18,237 nucleotides of DNA from Clostridia bacterium (lineage in GTDB: Bacteria > Bacillota > Clostridia > Oscillospirales > CAG-272), in assembly GCA_017612495.1 (NCBI GenBank), contig JAGAFQ010000023.1, positions 1 through 18,237 of the forward strand. The letters are read 5' to 3'. The stretch's first letter is position 1. Each line of letters starts with the position of its first letter. Below are positions 6,380 through 12,962 of this stretch, in pieces. The position numbers and the translations under genes are program-made. Below the pieces are notes generated by a model. That model made no database searches, was not told the DNA's origin, and was given only the letters and a program-made list of their open reading frames with translations.

Positions 6380-7174
6380 ATGAAAAAATTTGCACTCATC
6401 TTTCTTTCTTTGATGCTCATCGTAATTTCTTTGGCATCATGCACCAAAAAAGAAGAAAAAACTCTCATCATGGCAACAAACGCAGCTTTCCCTCCTTATG
6501 AATTTATGGATGGCGACAAGATCGTCGGCATTGACGCCGAGATCGCCGAAAAGATCGCCGAAAAGCTCGGCATGAAGCTTGAGATCATCGATACCGAATT
6601 CAACTCCATCATAAGCGGTGTTCAGACCGGCAAATATGATATCGGCGTTGCCGGTATGACCGTTACCGAAGCCAGACTTAAAAACGTCAACTTCTCCGAT
6701 TCTTATGCTACCGGCATTCAGGCAGTCATCGTAAAAGAAGACAGCACCTATACGTCATACGAAGATTTCTACACCGGCTTTGATGACGACGGCAACCCCA
6801 CGGGCGTTGTCGAAGGCATAAAGATCGGCGTTCAGGAGACCACAACCGGTGATATCTATGCTTCATCAGATCCTGTTGACTGGGGCTTCGGCGAAGAAAA
6901 CGTCGTACGTTTCAAGAACGGCGCAGAAGCAGTTCAGGCGCTTTTGACCGACAAAGTTACCTGCGTTATAATCGATAACGAACCTGCAAAGTCGTTCGTT
7001 GGCGCAAATGAAGGTCTTAAGATCCTCGACGGCGCTTATACCGAAGAAGATTACGCGATCGCAATTTCAAAAGAAAAGACCGAGCTTCTTGCCGACATCA
7101 ACAAGGCTCTTGCGGAGCTCAAAGCCGACGGAACACTCGATGAGATCATCGAGAAATACATCCCCTCGAAATGA
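6380..7174 (+). CDS. Amino-acid ABC transporter, substrate-binding lipoprotein (family 3)
   Basis: This 264-residue extracytoplasmic binding protein is anchored as a lipoprotein. The signal peptide has KK at the N-terminus, a hydrophobic core, and a lipobox LASC with lipidation at C21. The mature part shows family-3 landmarks: NAAFPPYEF, DAEIAEKIAEKLGMKLE, YDIGVAGMTVTEAR (the arginine expected to hold the ligand carboxylate), and a late VIIDNEPAKSF hinge strand. Length is typical. It captures a polar amino acid, but the ligand (arginine, lysine, glutamine or cystine, for example) is not readable. ARG-box-like operators upstream weakly suggest a basic amino acid. It is the first gene of the operon and is separated from the permease by a strong hairpin. 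Confidence 0.92.
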   Translation: MKKFALIFLSLMLIVISLASCTKKEEKTLIMATNAAFPPYEFMDGDKIVGIDAEIAEKIAEKLGMKLEIIDTEFNSIISGVQTGKYDIGVAGMTVTEARLKNVNFSDSYATGIQAVIVKEDSTYTSYEDFYTGFDDDGNPTGVVEGIKIGVQETTTGDIYASSDPVDWGFGEENVVRFKNGAEAVQALLTDKVTCVIIDNEPAKSFVGANEGLKILDGAYTEEDYAIAISKEKTELLADINKALAELKADGTLDEIIEKYIPSK

Positions 7175-7197
7175 TCATCGGCAAACACAACAAAATA

Positions 7198-7220
7198 CAG
7201 GGCAGGATAATCCTGCCCTG
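7198..7220 (+). promoter_or_regulatory. Intercistronic hairpin between binding-protein and permease genes
   Basis: A perfect 10-bp GC-rich stem, CAGGGCAGGA (7198-7207) and TCCTGCCCTG (7211-7220), closes a TAA loop. No T-run follows, so it is not a full intrinsic terminator. It more likely protects the upstream message from 3' exonucleases or partly attenuates, giving more binding protein than membrane components. Confidence 0.7.
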
Positions 7221-7243
7221 CTTTGGCGTTGAAAGGAGTAAGT

Positions 7244-7990
7244 GTGCTGAATAGTCTCAATAAATTTTTTGCCGATTTTGCCGATGAATTCAAATTGAAT
7301 TTCATTGACGGAGGTCGTTGGAAATGGCTTTTAGACGGCATCGTCGCCACGCTTGAAATAACGGCGGTGGCGCTCATCATCGGTATCGTCATCGGCATAA
7401 TCATCGCCGGTGTGCGTTCTTCCTTTGACAAAACAAAAGACGACGTCAAGGCGAAAGATCCGTTTTTATATGCGCTTTTTTCCATTGCAAATTTCATTTG
7501 CAAGCTTTACCTCACCGTAATAAGAGGCACTCCTGTCGTAGTTCAGCTTCTCATTTGCTATTTTGTGATTTTCACAAAGATCTATGACGGTCTGCCCGTT
7601 GCCATGATCGCATTCGGTCTAAACTCCGGTGCGTACGTAGCGGAAATTTTCCGCAGCGGCATTATGTCCATTGACGCAGGACAGTTCGAGGCAGGCAGAA
7701 GCCTCGGCTTCAACTACATCCAAACGATGCGCTACGTCATCGTACCGCAGATGTTCAAGGTCGTGCTTCCGACTCTGTGCAACGAATTCATCGTGCTTAT
7801 CAAGGAAACGTCCATTGCCGGATACGTCGGTATCATGGATCTTGCAAAGGCGGGCGACTTGATCCGCGGACGCACCTTCTCGGCATTTATGCCGCTTTTG
7901 GCGGTAGCCGTCATCTATCTTGTATTTGTCGTGATTCTGACCTGGCTCGTCGGAAAACTCGAAAGGAGGCTGCGCGGTAATGAACGATAA
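7244..7990 (+). CDS. Amino-acid ABC transporter, permease (HisM/GlnP type)
   Basis: This 248-residue inner-membrane subunit forms the import channel with the ATPase at 7980 and the binding protein at 6380. It has several hydrophobic segments, an early LDGIVATLEITAVALI helix, the conserved TVIRGTPVVVQLL turn, and the cytoplasmic EAA loop EAGRSLGFNYIQTMRYVIVP (about residues 149-168) that docks on the ATPase. The start is inferred to be GTG at 7244, 5 nt after AAAGGAG (7232-7238). Earlier TTG codons at 7223 and 7229 lie on or before that site and are rejected, while CTG at 7247 is a weaker alternative. The 3' end overlaps the ATPase gene by 11 nt. Confidence 0.9.
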   Translation: MLNSLNKFFADFADEFKLNFIDGGRWKWLLDGIVATLEITAVALIIGIVIGIIIAGVRSSFDKTKDDVKAKDPFLYALFSIANFICKLYLTVIRGTPVVVQLLICYFVIFTKIYDGLPVAMIAFGLNSGAYVAEIFRSGIMSIDAGQFEAGRSLGFNYIQTMRYVIVPQMFKVVLPTLCNEFIVLIKETSIAGYVGIMDLAKAGDLIRGRTFSAFMPLLAVAVIYLVFVVILTWLVGKLERRLRGNER

Positions 7991-8723
7991 TGCTCTTATC
8001 AGCGTAAAGGATCTGTGCGTCTATTATAAAAACGGCACGATCAAAGCGCTCAACGGCATAACGACCGACATTAAGAAAAACGAAGTCGTCACCGTCATAG
8101 GTCCTTCGGGCAGCGGCAAATCGACGTTTTTGCGCTCGCTGAATTTGATGGAAAAACCCACGTCGGGCATCATCGAATTTGACGGTGTAAACATCCTTGA
8201 CCCCAAGACAAACATAAATCTGCATCGCCGTAAAATGGGAATGGTTTTTCAGCATTTCAATCTTTTTCCGAATATGACGGTGCTTCAAAATCTGACTCTT
8301 GCCCCCATAAAGCTGCTCAAAAAGTCGAAAGAGGAGGCAAACGCCAAAGCGCTTGAACTGCTGACAAAGGTAGGACTTGCCGACAGAGCTTCGGCATATC
8401 CCATGCAGCTCTCGGGCGGACAAAAGCAGAGGATCGCCATTGTAAGAGCGCTTTGCAACGAGCCCGAGGTCATGCTCTTTGACGAGCCGACGTCGGCACT
8501 CGACCCCGAAATGGTCGGCGAGGTCTTATCGGTAATGAAAGACCTTGCAAAGGGCGGTATGACGATGGTCGTGGTCACGCACGAAATGGGCTTTGCAAAG
8601 GAAGTTTCTGACCGCGTGCTTTTTGTCGACAACGGCAAGATCACCGAAGAGGGCGCGCCCTGCGACATCTTCGAGCATCCGAAAAATCAGCGCACTGTCG
8701 ATTTCTTATCGAAAGTGCTGTAA
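7980..8723 (+). CDS. Amino-acid ABC transporter, ATP-binding protein (GlnQ/HisP type)
   Basis: This 247-residue cytoplasmic ATPase powers the importer. All nucleotide-binding motifs are intact: Walker A GPSGSGKST (41-49), Q-loop at VFQHFNLFPN (Q91), signature LSGGQKQR (144-151), Walker B VMLFDEPTSALDPE (164-177), and H-loop VVTHEMGFA (H201). The SALDPE and MGFA forms are typical of polar amino-acid importers. The start overlaps the permease end by 11 nt, with GGAGG about 10 nt upstream inside the permease frame, so translation is probably coupled. It is the last gene of the operon, and a terminator follows about 20 nt after the stop. Confidence 0.95.
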   Translation: MNDNALISVKDLCVYYKNGTIKALNGITTDIKKNEVVTVIGPSGSGKSTFLRSLNLMEKPTSGIIEFDGVNILDPKTNINLHRRKMGMVFQHFNLFPNMTVLQNLTLAPIKLLKKSKEEANAKALELLTKVGLADRASAYPMQLSGGQKQRIAIVRALCNEPEVMLFDEPTSALDPEMVGEVLSVMKDLAKGGMTMVVVTHEMGFAKEVSDRVLFVDNGKITEEGAPCDIFEHPKNQRTVDFLSKVL

Positions 8724-8744
8724 TACGTTCCCCCGCTTTTTAAT

Positions 8745-8776
8745 AAAAAAGACGGACCGCAAGGTCCGTCTTTTTT
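8745..8776. terminator. Bidirectional intrinsic terminator between convergent genes
   Basis: AAAAAAGACGGACC (8745-8758) pairs perfectly with GGTCCGTCTTTTTT (8763-8776) around GCAA. The symmetry gives a U-run in both directions, ending the ABC operon rightward and the HAD gene leftward. Its last two bases are part of the HAD stop codon (8775-8777). Confidence 0.92.
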
Positions 8777-9440
8777 ATTCGAGTGATTTTATCGCATCAT
8801 AAAGTTCATTCGGTGAGTGGACTAAATTCGTAGCGCCGACCGCCCTTAATTCCTCTTCGCTTCTGAAACCGTAAGTGACGCAGATGTGCTTCATATTTGA
8901 ATTTTTCGCCGTCAGATAATCGAGCGTGGAATCGCCGATCACTATGGTGTTTTCATTTGAATAGCCGAGCTTATGTGCGATGAGATTTGCGCAATAGGGA
9001 TCCGGCTTCGGCGGCTCCGATACGATGCCCAAAACGTAATCGAACATATCGGGCGTCAGCTTTTGTATGATCTTGGCGGTGAAAGGATAGGGCTTGTTCG
9101 ACAAGACCGCCATCTTATATCCCTCGCTTTTCAGCTTTGTCAGAAGCTCATAAATGCCGTCGTAAAGAAAAGTATCCTTGTCGCAGCTGTCAAGATAAAA
9201 GCCGAGATACATCTCACAGGCGTCGTCGAGTTTTTTTGAGCCGTCGATGCCGTCGCAGTAGCCGCTTGGCAGGCAATGGCAAACGAAGTCGCGCGCGCCG
9301 TAGCTGATAAATGAGCAGAGCTCTTCTCTGCTTCTGCCGGGCAGTTTCAGTTTTTCAAGCATTTGCACCATTGCAAGTCCCAAGCCGTCGGTGGTGTCGG
9401 CAAGTGTTCCGTCAAGGTCAAAAATTATAAGATCTTTCAT
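8775..9440 (-). CDS. HAD-family hydrolase, phosphoglycolate phosphatase (Gph/PpaX)-like
   Basis: This 221-residue cytoplasmic phosphatase is of HAD subclass I. Motif I is IIFDLDGTLADT (nucleophile D8, acid/base D10), motif II is VLSNKP, the motif III lysine is in EPPKPDP, and motif IV is IGDSTLDYLTA. A helical cap sits between motifs I and II. Length and motifs fit phosphoglycolate or pyrophosphate phosphatases, but HAD substrates cannot be assigned by sequence alone. The start at ATG 9440 is preferred over an in-frame TTG at 9458, although the GAGG lies about 12 nt away, rather far. The gene follows the terminator of the Cys/Asp-rich gene, and no clear promoter is visible, so it may rely on read-through. 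Confidence 0.85.
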   Translation of the reverse strand: MKDLIIFDLDGTLADTTDGLGLAMVQMLEKLKLPGRSREELCSFISYGARDFVCHCLPSGYCDGIDGSKKLDDACEMYLGFYLDSCDKDTFLYDGIYELLTKLKSEGYKMAVLSNKPYPFTAKIIQKLTPDMFDYVLGIVSEPPKPDPYCANLIAHKLGYSNENTIVIGDSTLDYLTAKNSNMKHICVTYGFRSEEELRAVGATNLVHSPNELYDAIKSLE

Positions 9441-9456
9441 TACGTGATATATCCTC

Positions 9457-9493
9457 AAATATAAAAGGATTGCGAAGAAGCCCTCCGCAATCC
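9457..9493 (-). terminator. Intrinsic terminator of the efp/Cys-Asp-rich operon
   Basis: On the (-) strand, GGATTGCG and CGCAATCC (9486-9493 and 9467-9474) form an 8-bp stem, extendable by about 3 pairs, followed by TTTTATATTT. It lies 18 nt after the Cys/Asp-rich stop codon and just before the HAD start. Confidence 0.75.
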
Positions 9494-9511
9494 CTTAATG
9501 ATCATACAAAC

Positions 9512-9967
9512 TTATTTTTCTTCGTCGCAGCAACCGCAGTCGCATTCGTCATCGTCGCAATCGCAGCAGTCACAAATGCAGCTGAACTCCTTGTTGCAAG
9601 CAGGACAAACAAGATGTTCGGGATCGATCGATTCATCGAAGAATACAGTTTCGCCGCAGTTAGGACATTCTACCTCGATAACGTCGTCATCGCAATCGCA
9701 GCAATCACAGTCATCGTCATCGCAGCAGTCGCAATCATCATCGCAGCACTCGAAAACTTCTTCTTCAACTGCGCCGAGGTCTTCGTCGATCTCTTCGATG
9801 TAGTCGTTGAGAGTGCCGACCTCATCATCCAAATCGGAAACGGTCATAGCGAGGTCGTCAAGGATGTCTGCCATAGCGGCAATGACCTTGCCCTCGTTTG
9901 AAGTTTTGTCAAAAGACATACCTTCCATCAAGCCTTTGAGATAAGAAACCTTTTCAGTGAGTGTCAT
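9512..9967 (-). CDS. Cys/Asp-rich zinc-ribbon protein, CD1247 N-terminal-domain-like
   Basis: The 151-residue acidic protein has three parts. Residues 1-73 are helical and acidic (MTLTEKVSYLKGLMEGM, then LDDLAMTVSDLDDEVGTL), probably a coiled coil. Residues 101-124 are a zinc ribbon with CPNC and CPAC. On either side lie low-complexity Cys/Asp blocks, about 74-95 and 130-149. There are 22 cysteines in all: 4 in the ribbon and 18 in the blocks. The helical start resembles, from memory, the clostridial family named after C. difficile CD1247, whose function is unknown. The Cys/Asp blocks suggest metal binding or storage, which is inference. The start at 9967 has GGGAGG 8 nt upstream and is 22 nt after the efp stop, so it is the last gene of an efp operon. 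Confidence 0.8.
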   Translation of the reverse strand: MTLTEKVSYLKGLMEGMSFDKTSNEGKVIAAMADILDDLAMTVSDLDDEVGTLNDYIEEIDEDLGAVEEEVFECCDDDCDCCDDDDCDCCDCDDDVIEVECPNCGETVFFDESIDPEHLVCPACNKEFSCICDCCDCDDDECDCGCCDEEK

Positions 9968-9989
9968 ATCAAAAACCTCCCGTATTTAT

Positions 9990-10547
9990 TTATGCGCGTT
10001 CAAGATATTCGCCCGTTCTGGTATCGATTCTGATCTTGGTGCCGATATCGATAAAGAGCGGGACCTTAACGATGGCGCCCGTTTCAAGAGTTGCGGGTTT
10101 GGTCGTGCCGGTAGCCGTATCGCCCTTGAAGCCGGGCTCGGTATCGGTTACTTCGAGCTCAACGAAGATGGGGGGCTCTACTGCGAATACGTTGCCCTTG
10201 AAAGATACAACGCGGCAGATCATATTCTCTTTGACAAATTTGAAGTTGTCGCCGAGCTTATCTGCATTTAAGGGGATCATATCGAAAGTTTCCTGATCCA
10301 TGAAATAATAAAGGTCACCGTCATTATAGGAATAAACCATTTCCTTGCGTTCAACGACGGCAGGGGGGAATTTATCGGTGGGGTTGAAAGTCTTTTCAGT
10401 TACGGCACCGGTAATTACGTTTCTAAGTTTGGTACGGACGAATGCTGCGCCCTTACCCGGTTTTACGTGCTGGAATTCAACGACCTGAAGAACGTTGCCG
10501 TCCATTTCAAATGTGATTCCGTTTTTGAAATCGCCTGCTACTACCAT
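9990..10547 (-). CDS. efp: Translation elongation factor P
   Basis: This 185-residue protein is the standard length. EF-P binds between the P and E sites and rescues ribosomes stalled on proline-rich stretches. The N-terminal KOW-like domain starts MVVAGDFKNG. The beta-loop carrying the modifiable lysine is KPGKGAA, with K32 at the canonical position and a Bacillus-like PGKG context. The two OB domains end with IGTKIRIDTRTGEYLERA, the usual C-terminal signature. The modification enzyme is not visible here. AAAGGAGA lies just before the ATG. The gene has its own promoter (10605-10633) after the M24 peptidase gene and is followed at 22 nt by the Cys/Asp-rich gene. Confidence 0.98.
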   Translation of the reverse strand: MVVAGDFKNGITFEMDGNVLQVVEFQHVKPGKGAAFVRTKLRNVITGAVTEKTFNPTDKFPPAVVERKEMVYSYNDGDLYYFMDQETFDMIPLNADKLGDNFKFVKENMICRVVSFKGNVFAVEPPIFVELEVTDTEPGFKGDTATGTTKPATLETGAIVKVPLFIDIGTKIRIDTRTGEYLERA

Positions 10548-10604
10548 AAAATCTCCTTTTACCGTAAACGGTATATCATAATTTTGATTAAAATATTACA
10601 CTAT

Positions 10605-10651
10605 ATTTTATACCATATTCGCGCATTTTTCAATAGTATTTTGAAAAATGC
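10605..10651 (-). promoter_or_regulatory. efp promoter with a palindrome over its -35 element
   Basis: On the (-) strand, TTGAAA (10628-10633) and TAAAAT (10605-10610) are separated by 17 bp. The -35 lies inside a perfect 11-bp inverted repeat: GCATTTTTCAA (10623-10633) and TTGAAAAATGC (10641-10651), loop TAGTATT. No U-run follows the stem, so it is more likely an operator or a leaky peptidase terminator than a strong terminator. A second small palindrome, TACCGT/ACGGTA (10560-10573), sits just before the efp ribosome binding site. Confidence 0.6.
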
Positions 10652-10670
10652 ACGTAAATATGGGCGAAAA

Positions 10671-11738
10671 TCAAAGAATTTCTATCAAATCCTTGGGACT
10701 TTCGGTGATATCCTCGGCACAACCGTTGCCGACGATGACCATATCTTCGATCCTTACACCGAATTTGCCCTCGAGATAAATACCGGGCTCAACGGTAACA
10801 ACGTTGCCGGGAGCAAGTTTCTTGTTTTTGGTCAGGGGCGAGAGGTTGGGGCTTTCGTGAATAAGCACTCCGACACCGTGACCGAGGCCGTGGCCGAAAC
10901 AGCCCTCGTAACCCGCATTGTTAATGATATCGCGCGCGACCTTATCCATTTCCATACAGTCGCATCCCTCCGAGATGACCTGCAAAACGGCGCTTTGTGC
11001 CGTGAGCACGGTATTGTAAACCCTTTTCATCTCATCGGTCGCTTTGCCGATAACGATGGTGCGCGTCATATCCGATTTATAGCCTTTATACTGACAACCG
11101 AAATCCATCGTCAAAAAGCCGGGCTGAAGTTTTCTCGGCTTCGGTACGCCGTGAGGCACGCTCGTGGCATCGCCCGAAATGGCAATGGTCTGAAAAGCGG
11201 CACTCTGTCCGCCGTGCTGGCGCATATAGTATTCAAGTTCAAGCGCCACGTCCGTTTCGGTCATAGAGGGGTTGATCCTGCCCAAAATGTATTGAAAAGC
11301 GGCATCGGTTATTCTCTGCGCCTCTTTGATCCTCGATACCTCTTCTTCGTTTTTGCATTCGCGCAATACCGTCATCGCATTTTCAAGAGGCGACCATTCA
11401 ACGTTTCCGAGCGCTTTTTTGAAAAGCTCAAAATCGCCGACGCAAACGTCGCCGTCTTCAAATGCCAAAGTCTTGCAGTTTTCGTTCGCCAAAAGCTCCG
11501 AAACCGTTGCAAGTCTTTTTCCGGGGGCAAAGAGCACTGCCTGCCAACCGTTTTCGGCGTGCTTTGCATCCTCTATATAACGGAAATCGCAAACGAGATA
11601 TGCGTTTTTCTTTGTGATGAGCACAAAGCCGTCTTCAAAAGGAAAATCGGTGAGATAAAGCTGGTTTTCGGCGCTCGTTATCAGCGCGGCATCGCCGTAT
11701 TCGGGAAGTACCGCTTGGAATTTTTCAATGTTAGTCAT
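10671..11738 (-). CDS. M24 family metallopeptidase, Xaa-Pro aminopeptidase/dipeptidase-like
   Basis: This 355-residue cytoplasmic two-metal peptidase removes residues N-terminal to proline. It has a creatinase-like N-terminal domain (about 1-125) and a pita-bread catalytic domain. All five metal ligands are present: D212 (LTMDFGC), D223 (KSDMTRT), H287 (GLGHGVG), E317 (TVEPGIY) and E331 (VRIEDM), plus the conserved histidine in SVPHG (H196). The start at ATG 11738, with GGAG 6 nt upstream, is preferred to an in-frame TTG at 11762. Its own promoter lies upstream, and a small hairpin TTCCGC/GCGGAA (11755-11770) lies in its leader. Proximity to efp is a common Firmicutes arrangement. Confidence 0.93.
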   Translation of the reverse strand: MTNIEKFQAVLPEYGDAALITSAENQLYLTDFPFEDGFVLITKKNAYLVCDFRYIEDAKHAENGWQAVLFAPGKRLATVSELLANENCKTLAFEDGDVCVGDFELFKKALGNVEWSPLENAMTVLRECKNEEEVSRIKEAQRITDAAFQYILGRINPSMTETDVALELEYYMRQHGGQSAAFQTIAISGDATSVPHGVPKPRKLQPGFLTMDFGCQYKGYKSDMTRTIVIGKATDEMKRVYNTVLTAQSAVLQVISEGCDCMEMDKVARDIINNAGYEGCFGHGLGHGVGVLIHESPNLSPLTKNKKLAPGNVVTVEPGIYLEGKFGVRIEDMVIVGNGCAEDITESPKDLIEIL

Positions 11739-11788
11739 TATATCTCCGTATCCCTTCCGCAAAAGCGGAATGAATTTTATTTCGACCT

Positions 11789-11817
11789 ATTCTATCACAC
11801 TTTAGCCGAGAATTCAA
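11789..11817 (-). promoter_or_regulatory. Promoter of the M24 peptidase gene
   Basis: On the (-) strand, TTGAAT (11812-11817) and TAGAAT (11789-11794) are separated by 17 bp. The leader is about 45 nt and contains the hairpin at 11755-11770 ahead of the ribosome binding site. Confidence 0.7.
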
Positions 11818-11835
11818 GTTTATTGAAAAAACCGA

Positions 11836-11870
11836 AAAAATATCCTCCCGTTATCTGAGAGGATATTTTT
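11836..11870 (-). terminator. Intrinsic terminator of the GT2/NAGPA/anchored-protein operon
   Basis: A perfect 12-bp stem joins AAAAATATCCTC (11836-11847) and GAGGATATTTTT (11859-11870), with an 11-nt loop and a T-run reading leftward. It lies 12 nt after the stop of the last gene. Confidence 0.8.
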
Positions 11871-11882
11871 GCAGATGGTGAT

Positions 11883-12962
11883 TTAATTGTTGAAGGCATC
11901 GTAAATGCGATAGCCGTCGCCGACCTTCTTCATAATAAAGGTCGTGTCAAAATAGTCTTTGTAATCTTCAAGTCCCGCGCGGTGCAAGAGATGCGTGAAG
12001 CTTATTCTGCAAGAGAACGTGTTTTCATCGTATTCATAGAATTCGCTTGCAGATACGTTATCGAAGCTGTAACTGTCATGGTCGATGACAAAATAATTCT
12101 CGACGTAATACGTTTGCGTATAGAACGTCGTGCCCGCAATAAGGTACGGCTTTACCGCATTGAACGAGGCATCGCTCTGCATATACGTTGCAAAAGCCTT
12201 GGCTCCCGCCGTGATATAGCCCGAATACTTGGTTTTGAGAGCTTCGTTTTCGTTGGGAGCGGCGATATATGCGCCGTCCTTTTTTGATACCGCGCATTCC
12301 TTGCCGTCTTTGTCGAAGACCTCGATCTGCGGTGTGCCGTAAATGCCGTCGATCTTGTATGTCACGTATTCAAGAGGCGAAACTCCCGCCGGCAAATGTT
12401 CAGATGCCGCCGATATCGTCTTTTCGCCCGAAATATAGCCATCATCTACCGTTTCGCCCGAAACACGCAATTCGTATCCCGACGGTACGGTTATATCCAA
12501 AGCTGCCGCTTTCTTTGTCAGGGATACACTGTCAAGCACGTATTGATAATATCCCCCGGCAAGCTTCTTGTCACTGCGCTTGAGGGTGAAAATGGCAAGA
12601 CGGTGGCCGTCGTTTCTCACGGCATAGCCGATTTTTTCGTCGCCGAAATCATCCGAGATCTCGCCGTATGTCAATTCCTTGCCCGAGAGAATTTCGCTCG
12701 CCATGGCGGCAAAATCGGTATCACCGTCGAATTTTCCCGCCGTTTTGTGAATTTCAGAACCGAGTTTTTGATATCCGTCATCCGATAAGAACAACTCTTC
12801 AAAAACCTCTTTCGCCGCATATTTCGGCAGCGCCTTTTCGTAATTTGCAAGGAATGAGCGCAAAAGCACGACGGCGATAACGAGCAGCAGCAAAAGCGCC
12901 GCCGCTACCGACCAGAATACACGGTAAAAGGGAGATAATCCCTTTGCTTTCTTTTTTATCAT
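11883..12962 (-). CDS. Membrane-anchored protein of unknown function
   Basis: I do not recognise this 360-residue protein. It has a short basic cytoplasmic start (MIKKKAKG), one transmembrane helix at about 15-36 (WSVAAALLLLLVIAVVLL), and a large extracellular part without cysteines in pairs. That part is rich in beta-type stretches (SGYELRVSGETVDDGYISGE, GTPQIEVFDKDGKE), and its final 80 residues have an NTF2-like feel (SCRISFTHLL, DYFDTTFIMKKVGDGYRIYD). The NTF2-like reading is only an impression. The start at 12962 has GGAGG 6-7 nt upstream, and its ATG overlaps the NAGPA gene stop in ATGA, showing translational coupling. An upstream in-frame start at 13052 lies inside that gene and is rejected. 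It probably acts on the surface with the two upstream gene products. Confidence 0.75.
   Translation of the reverse strand: MIKKKAKGLSPFYRVFWSVAAALLLLLVIAVVLLRSFLANYEKALPKYAAKEVFEELFLSDDGYQKLGSEIHKTAGKFDGDTDFAAMASEILSGKELTYGEISDDFGDEKIGYAVRNDGHRLAIFTLKRSDKKLAGGYYQYVLDSVSLTKKAAALDITVPSGYELRVSGETVDDGYISGEKTISAASEHLPAGVSPLEYVTYKIDGIYGTPQIEVFDKDGKECAVSKKDGAYIAAPNENEALKTKYSGYITAGAKAFATYMQSDASFNAVKPYLIAGTTFYTQTYYVENYFVIDHDSYSFDNVSASEFYEYDENTFSCRISFTHLLHRAGLEDYKDYFDTTFIMKKVGDGYRIYDAFNN

Noticed and set aside
9470..9901. (+) frames rich in Ala/Val or Gln/Ser opposite the Cys/Asp-rich gene
   Set aside because: The repetitive composition is the complement of the Cys/Asp codons. The (-) frame has a ribosome binding site, a zinc ribbon and an operon context.
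10467..11858. A 463-codon (+) open frame opposite the M24 peptidase and efp promoter
   Set aside because: It is antisense to a well-recognised gene, has no ribosome binding site or family motif, and is explained by codon bias of the true (-) gene leaving that frame open.
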